Under the pieces are notes generated by a model that saw only the letters and a list, made by a program, of their open reading frames with translations, did no database searches and had not been told where the DNA came from. The position numbers were made by a program, and so were the translations under genes. From Berberis thunbergii (taxonomy: Eukaryota > Streptophyta > Magnoliopsida > Ranunculales > Berberidaceae), in contig QNQO01000654.1 of NCBI GenBank assembly GCA_003290165.1, positions 372,001 to 436,000 on the forward strand: a stretch of 64,000 bases of DNA, read 5' to 3'. Positions 59,013-64,000 of this stretch are shown piece after piece. Every line of letters starts with the position of its first letter. The first letter of the stretch is position 1.

Positions 59013-60791
59013 TGGTAAGGGTCCTCATGTTATGCCAAGTGAATGTAGCCTTGAACGCCCTAGAAACAACGTGGATGGTCTTGTTTGCTTCTGGAGTCCT
59101 CTTCACATATATCTTCTTAAGATAGTTTCCCGCACAACTCATGGCACATCTGCAAATTGGAAACAAAAAAAACAAAAATCTTGAATTATATCTTTTCTCA
59201 CTGCCAATTATTTCAGATGCACATAAATAGAAGCAAATGTATTGCCAAGTTAAGTCTTCTTACACAAGATGGTAAATTATTAAGCATGTCACACTAATTT
59301 GGACATTTAAAAGGCATTCCATTGTATTGACAAAAGTGAATGGCAGTTCAAATACTGAGATTATCTCATCGAAGATTGAAAATATATAAATAAAGTTCAA
59401 TGCCTATAAACTAACAAGAACTTAATGGCTTTAGCACCTAAGAATCTGAATATTTCTGATGATTCCCATGGGAAAGAAAACTTAATCTGTGGATTAGTTT
59501 ATTCAACGTGGAAAAAAAATTGGTGAGGAGAACTTTAAATTGATGGCATAAACAACAGAGGATATATGCTACCATGCACAAGACTACAATAAAGTCGGAG
59601 TACTATGGAGAAATGTTTGTGAAATTATTACGTTTGTGCAAGAAGAGGTAAGAGTCGCCTTTGATGAGTAGGGTAATCAAGTAATAGAACCTCAGGCCCA
59701 TTTGGTGTTACAGAGAATGCCCGCCTTGTCAATGCGTGCCTTATGGCAATAGCTAAACTAATCTGTGGTAAAAAATGAAAATCATAAAATACAGATTACG
59801 CGAAGTTTTGCAGCCAAGGTTGAAGGAGTGCAGATCCATCTTCAAGATGAAAGAAAATAGATACAAACACATTTACCTTTGCCTGGTTTACTGCACTTAG
59901 AGAGACGGTCACACGACCAGATGTTAGTGGGGCCAGGAATGCTGCAAATCTCTGGAAAAAAAATAGATTGAACTTTTTTCTTAAAATGGCTAGCTTCAAC
60001 TGAATAGGACCACTATTGTTTCCAGAGAAACTGTCAAGAGTTGGAGTTAGAAGTAGTTGTCACCTGATCTGGATCTTTTATAGCACTCAAATATTGACCG
60101 TCAGGTGATACATCAGCAACTGAATTCAACAAGTTCTCTCTAGGGATTCGGACATTGTCAAACCTGACATAAAGGCAGCACCATGATGAACTCAGAAGCA
60201 TATATACACAGTTAAAATGAGAATGGACTGGGAAACGAAATAAATAAAAGATAAAAAAATTGCTATTGTACCATATACGACCATTATCAACACCATTCAG
60301 TCCAATTTTATGACCACAGTCTGCAATACGGACGTTTGGGCATACATTCCCTTTTTGATCTCTAATCTGAGCTATGAATGCACTCCCGTACCAAACCATC
60401 TCGACATCAATTGGCAACTGTCACTAATAATGTCTTGATCATCAAAGTACTCCCGTACCTTGGCAGCTCCTCCAATCCAGTACTTTTGAGCTGATTCACA
60501 AGGTGTGTTGATGATAAACTCTCCAGTATTTGAGTCATAAGTTGAGATTGTTTCAATTCCTCTAACCTGATACATATGAATCACAATGCAATTAGTTACA
60601 GAGGATCAAGAAGAAAATAGAAGAAATAAAACAAGCTATCTTAGTAGCAATTGAATCGATCATCTTCACATACATTACTTCCATGTCCCAACTCCGACAT
60701 TGCAAAACAACCCTTGACCACATATTTTTTAGTATCCCTCAACCATTTCTCATGATGCTGTTGCGTACCAAAGAATTGGACAGCACCACCC
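59013..60791 (-). pseudogene. Captured acyl-CoA oxidase 3 (ACX3-like) fragment, seven exons
   Basis: Encodes about 230 central residues of a peroxisomal medium-chain acyl-CoA oxidase, the FAD enzyme of beta-oxidation. Exons: 60791-60674 (FFGTQQHHEKWL, VKGCFAMSELGHGSN), 60566 to about 60464 (RGIETISTYDSNTGEFIINT, YWIGGAA), about 60404-60272 (FIAQIRDQKGNVCPNVRIAD), 60163-60064 (FDNVRIPRENLLNSVADVSP), 59951-59877 (APLTSGRVTVSLSAV), 59762-59632 (LLLDYPTHQRRLLPLL) and 59149 to about 59013 (VKRTPEANKTIHVVS). Introns are kept, so capture was from genomic DNA. The segment normally encoding NHATHTIVFSQL is replaced by unrelated sequence and the next exon is in a shifted frame. N- and C-terminal parts are missing. 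No working enzyme is possible. Confidence 0.85.
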
Positions 60792-62090
60792 CTGTGACAT
60801 GATGAGAGAGAGCATGTGCTATGTAAGTTTCTTCTTTGTGGTGTGCAAATTACACAAATAACAAAACAAACTAAAAACATGTAATGTAATCATCTTGATT
60901 CCCTAATCTTAGTTCCATTTTGGAAGTATTTTCTTGTTTGGGAAGCTTACTGGCTCGATAGATCAAGATCCAAGCTAACCAGTAACATGGGAAACCTATT
61001 TGTGTTCTTACAAAATATAAATACAAAATGAGGTACAAATTGATCAATTTAGTCTAGTTCAAGATCTTATAATCACAGATTTCAACATGATAAACTGGAT
61101 ATTTCATCCAATCAGCCAATCTATTGTATGTGTAGGCTTGACACCTACTGTGCCCAGTTAGAATCCATTGTACATCCAAAGAAGGACAACAATAGTATCA
61201 AAAGAAAATAGATAAAGGAAAGAACATGTAATGGATTAGAAACTTCAAGGGTAAGTATCGCAACAGCGGTGTCCATATTCACTGATGAAAGATCACCTTG
61301 GTCATCCTAACACAGTTGTTTAGTTGTCATAATACAGATAGGTCGAATACTAGCAATTTTCTAGATGAACAATGTCAATGCAATGGGACCCAAAGAGAGA
61401 GAAGATGTTATATTATTAGTAGCACGTTTGAATCCCTAAATCTTCTAAAGCCTGACTTTATGTGACCTGGCATAACAATACAAGTCGTAAACGTACACAC
61501 TGTATCATACCATATCATTAAATGCATGAGTAGAAGAAGTCGAGTGTTGCTTGTTTCTTATTCAATTTACTTCCATAGTTCCATACCAACTTTAGCAATC
61601 CTCCTAATTTTCATAGATTTGAGTATATGCTTTACTTTCTTAGTCAGAAATTTATTCTCATGGTTGAATCTCATACTTCTATACCCAAAAAGTGCTCGAG
61701 AGGAACCAAACCCTTTGTATGGATATTCTTACATACCCCGGTAACAACTTAGTCACCGACATATACAACTAATGAAATAAAGCCCTAGAAACTGACAGAA
61801 GAATATTGCATGATCGTATTTACTGGTTTGATTCATGACATAAGAGCTAACTGAAGTATCCAATCTAATTGGTTACTCAATTCCATTCTTATTATGCTGA
61901 ACAAAAAAAAAGTAAGAAGAAGAGGAAAAAAACACATTCTAGATAAAGCAATCAAACTTCAGTATCCTCAGGGCATGTTTTACATGAGACAGCCGAAGTG
62001 AAGAAACTAAAAGGCTAGATTAATGCTCAAAATTTATCACTTCAACTAACCACATGATAGGTAGAATATTTGAAGAGAATGTAAAGGTAC
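60792..62090. other. CACTA interior without recognised exons
   Basis: About 1.3 kb between the acyl-CoA oxidase fragment and the next exon-like piece. I see no coding block that I recognise on either strand. Confidence 0.4.
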
Positions 62091-62274
62091 CTGATTCCGG
62101 TATGAATAGAAATCATTGGATCCAAGAATCGTAATATCAAGACCTGCATGAGAAATTTTGTTAGGACTAGGATACTCGAAGTTCATAATCTTAAACAAAT
62201 GAACAAAAAGCACCAGCAATACCTTGCAAGAGTAGCTTCTGTAGTACAACACCAAACTGGGCAACAGTTTCAAC
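62091..62274 (-). pseudogene. Captured two-exon fragment of an unidentified gene
   Basis: Two exon-like blocks with perfect splice signals, 62274-62223 (52 bases) and 62143-62091 (53 bases), join into one frame of 35 codons: VETVAQFGVVLQKLLLQG then LDITILGSNDFYSYRNQ. The consistent phase across the intron argues for genuine exons. I do not recognise the protein. Confidence 0.5.
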
Positions 62275-62786
62275 CTGAATGCACAAAGAAAATGCGACTT
62301 TTTAGGACAAGTATCCAATATTGGAGTTTCTACCATCCTGACAACAAAACTTACTTTGTCAAAAAAACAAAAAAAATTGAGAGGAAACTAACAAAGACCA
62401 GGTAGCATATACTTATTTCCATTCAAAACTACTTAAAAAAGTCAGCATAGCTGGAACTAGAAGGGATAAATGGAAGCATTACAGGCAGCATATACTTAAA
62501 AAATTAGCATATCTGTACTGTATACACTATACAGACAACAACTTGAAATGCTTAACAATAGGATGAACATTAGAACATGCAGACCTTAGAACATGCAACA
62601 TCCAGACTTTATGAAATCCTACCAATTTTAATACCAGGCAGACCTTAGAACAATAGGTAACTAGTTATAGAACTTGCTTAGAAATCATTTATAGATCATT
62701 TGTGATTAAAACTTGGCAGCCTCTTATTTTGAGAGAAAAGATTTATTACAGAAAATATATAAGATATTTAGAGAAAAATGTCATAC

Positions 62787-62877
62787 CCTTGATATCATCC
62801 ACAGTTACGAATGTAGGATGGCACATGACTGCAGCTTTGATGTCACCTGACTTTGCAATTTGCACAACTATCTTGGC
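62787..62877 (-). pseudogene. Captured dienelactone-hydrolase-family exon
   Basis: One exon encodes KIVVQIAKSGDIKAAVMCHP and TFVTVDDIKG, matching plant dienelactone hydrolase/endo-1,3-1,4-glucanase-like proteins, where the nucleophile elbow GxCWGxK and QLAKSxxIxAAVxxHPSFVxVDDIK follow each other. The nucleophile part would lie in the previous exon, which is not present. Acceptor CCCAG and donor GTATGA flank it. Confidence 0.65.
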
Positions 62878-63067
62878 TGGGAATCAAAACTATATATAGT
62901 TAGGTCTAAATTAAAGCTACACGTATGGATAGTATGACAACTAACTCGATGTCACATGCATGCAAAATCAACCCAAACATGCATATAGGGCATAAAGGAT
63001 GAACTGCTGAAGTTATTGGAAGATAAAATTCAAAGAAAATCAACAGAGGTAGAGACTCAAAGTTTAC

Positions 63068-63181
63068 CTTTTCCTGAATTGAGTGAATAACAGAATTATA
63101 AAGCTCAAGCAAGCATTTCGTCTGCAGATCTTCACCTCTACTTGAACATAACTCTGTTTCAATGTTATTAAAGTAATCCAT
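63068..63181 (-). pseudogene. Captured exon of an unidentified gene
   Basis: The frame reads MDYFNNIETELCSSRGEDLQ and TKCLLELYNSVIHSIQEK, ending in a GTAAAC donor. It looks like a helical segment, with possible similarity to helical-repeat subunit proteins, but I do not recognise it. Confidence 0.4.
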
Positions 63182-63322
63182 GAGAAAGAATCAACACATC
63201 ACTTGAACATAACTCTGTTTCAATGTTAGTAGGATTACAATTCTTGATGACAATAACAACCAATTAGATAGCATAAGTTTAGAAATATATCAAGAAAACT
63301 CGACAGGCCGAGGTAATCTTAC

Positions 63323-63413
63323 TTGACAGCCTGATTAATGACTTCAAAGGGATTTGTCCCAGCATGCATACAGACCAGATAAAGCCCTTGATTGGTCTGA
63401 ACATCTGTATCTC
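63323..63413 (-). pseudogene. Captured raffinose-synthase/seed-imbibition-family exon
   Basis: Flanked by a TTTTCAG acceptor and a GTAAGA donor, the exon encodes GDTDVQTNQGLYLVCMHAGT and NPFEVINQAVK. This matches the glycoside-hydrolase-36 galactosyltransferase/alpha-galactosidase family (raffinose synthase, SIP), in which HAGTNPFEVITxAVK precedes the catalytic barrel. The catalytic part is absent. Confidence 0.75.
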
Positions 63414-63933
63414 CTGAAAATAAATCAAGACAAAACACCAGAGTTGGTTTGGGTCCTCCATACCCATATCTTTCTTGCTTTTAAAATGGTGAATAGGTCC
63501 CTACTGATTTGGATTCAACCATGCCAGAACTTGGAAAAGTCTTTGAAAGATCTGGAATTATTATTTCTATTTCCTACATAAAGGGCCACCATAATCAAAT
63601 CCATAAAATAAGGAGAAAAAAGTTTTAAAAACGAGACGCATCAAGTAAAACTTCATAGCTAGCAAACAAAATTGATGGAAGCATCATGTTCCTGGCATGC
63701 TCTAATATCAGATATACAAATATTGCATTCTTTCATGATGATGAATATGATGGATTCAACATCCACATATGCTCAGATGTAGGAAGTGGCATATTGTCAA
63801 AACCAAAGTTATGCATTTTAAATAGGAAGTGGCATGTTCTAATAAAAAGGTGCATAAAATAACAAGTGTCTTACCTGCCTTGCATATTTGATCCTAAAGA
63901 GACCATAACAGACAACAGGACATCCTGCCTTAC

Positions 63934-64000
63934 AGAGAGGATCTTCAAGAAACTTTTGATTATTGTTTCCAACATCTAGCATCACTGGAAGTATCTACAA
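63934..64000 (-). pseudogene. Captured NAD-malic enzyme exon (runs off window)
   Basis: Ends with a canonical donor (CTCT then GTAAGG) after ILPVMLDVGNNNQKFLEDPL, the malic-enzyme block LPVMLDVGTNNxxLLxDPL. The first part is outside the window. N replaces the usual T in VGTNN. Given the neighbouring fragments I infer capture, but a real gene beginning beyond the window edge cannot be fully excluded. Confidence 0.65.

Larger units (their letters stand above)
58476..64000. mobile_element. CACTA element with multiple captured host genes (one end; continues past window)
   Basis: Starts CACTACACCAAAAACCCCC at 58476, followed by at least ten subterminal motifs of the form TAGCAACGGTTTTAAGCCGTGG up to 58855. 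From 59013 to the window end the minus strand carries exon-like fragments of several unrelated host genes, all in one orientation and most with intact GT-AG signals. The opposite terminus is not in the window, so the element is longer than 5.5 kb. Assignment to CACTA rests on the terminal sequence and subterminal repeats; assignment of the whole interior to the one element is inference. Confidence 0.7.

Noticed and set aside
58984..64000. A working acyl-CoA oxidase gene on the minus strand
   Set aside because: Missing N- and C-terminal parts, a scrambled exon and neighbouring exons of unrelated genes show it is a captured fragment.

Overview
The window is nuclear DNA from a flowering plant, almost certainly a eudicot. 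Spliced genes have short GT-AG introns, intergenic DNA is AT-rich and full of transposons, and the families present are plant-specific (CYP93 P450s, NaKR metal-binding proteins, IDA-like peptides, EXO70). I cannot name the species.

Layout. 1-10.2 kb is a CYP93 cytochrome P450 cluster: the 3' part of one gene, one complete gene at 7.1-8.8 kb, scattered P450 promoter and exon scraps, two tRNA-Val(AAC) genes, and an 820-bp-arm inverted repeat made of exons and introns of a METTL22-like methyltransferase gene. 10.7-17.8 kb is a tandem duplication of a NaKR-type gene (upstream copy broken, downstream copy intact). Between the copies sits a cluster of small secreted-peptide genes related to IDA: one pseudogene, one single-peptide gene, and one precursor with four tandem peptide-like modules. 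21.3-29 kb is SF3B3/SAP130, a U2 snRNP splicing factor (three exons, long first intron with a hAT MITE and a hairpin). 31.4-33.6 kb is ribosomal protein L35 (four exons).

34.6-47.3 kb is a repeat nest: AT-rich tandem units, foldback MITEs, a minisatellite, a degenerate LINE carrying a complete 654-bp TRIM retrotransposon with a perfect 5-bp target duplication, copia fragments and an inverted second LINE. 47.3-49.5 kb is a CACTA transposon carrying fragments of histone H2B and an hnRNP-type RRM gene. 50.6-52.4 kb is an intronless EXO70 gene. 53.4-54.9 kb is a second CACTA end with spliced-looking fragments of a multi-pass membrane protein gene. 55-58.5 kb holds a LINE ORF1 remnant and a second copy of the 35-37 kb repeat unit. 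From 58,476 to the window end lies one side of a third CACTA element, carrying on one strand exon fragments from at least four host genes: acyl-CoA oxidase 3, a dienelactone hydrolase-like gene, a raffinose synthase/seed-imbibition-like gene and NAD-malic enzyme, plus two unidentified ones.

The housekeeping genes are ordinary. The notable biology is (i) the four-module IDA-like precursor and its cluster, (ii) gene-fragment capture by CACTA elements around EXO70, and (iii) a host-gene-derived long inverted repeat that could yield double-stranded RNA. The SF3B3 sequence also shows two compensating single-base indels that look like sequencing errors or a local frame swap.
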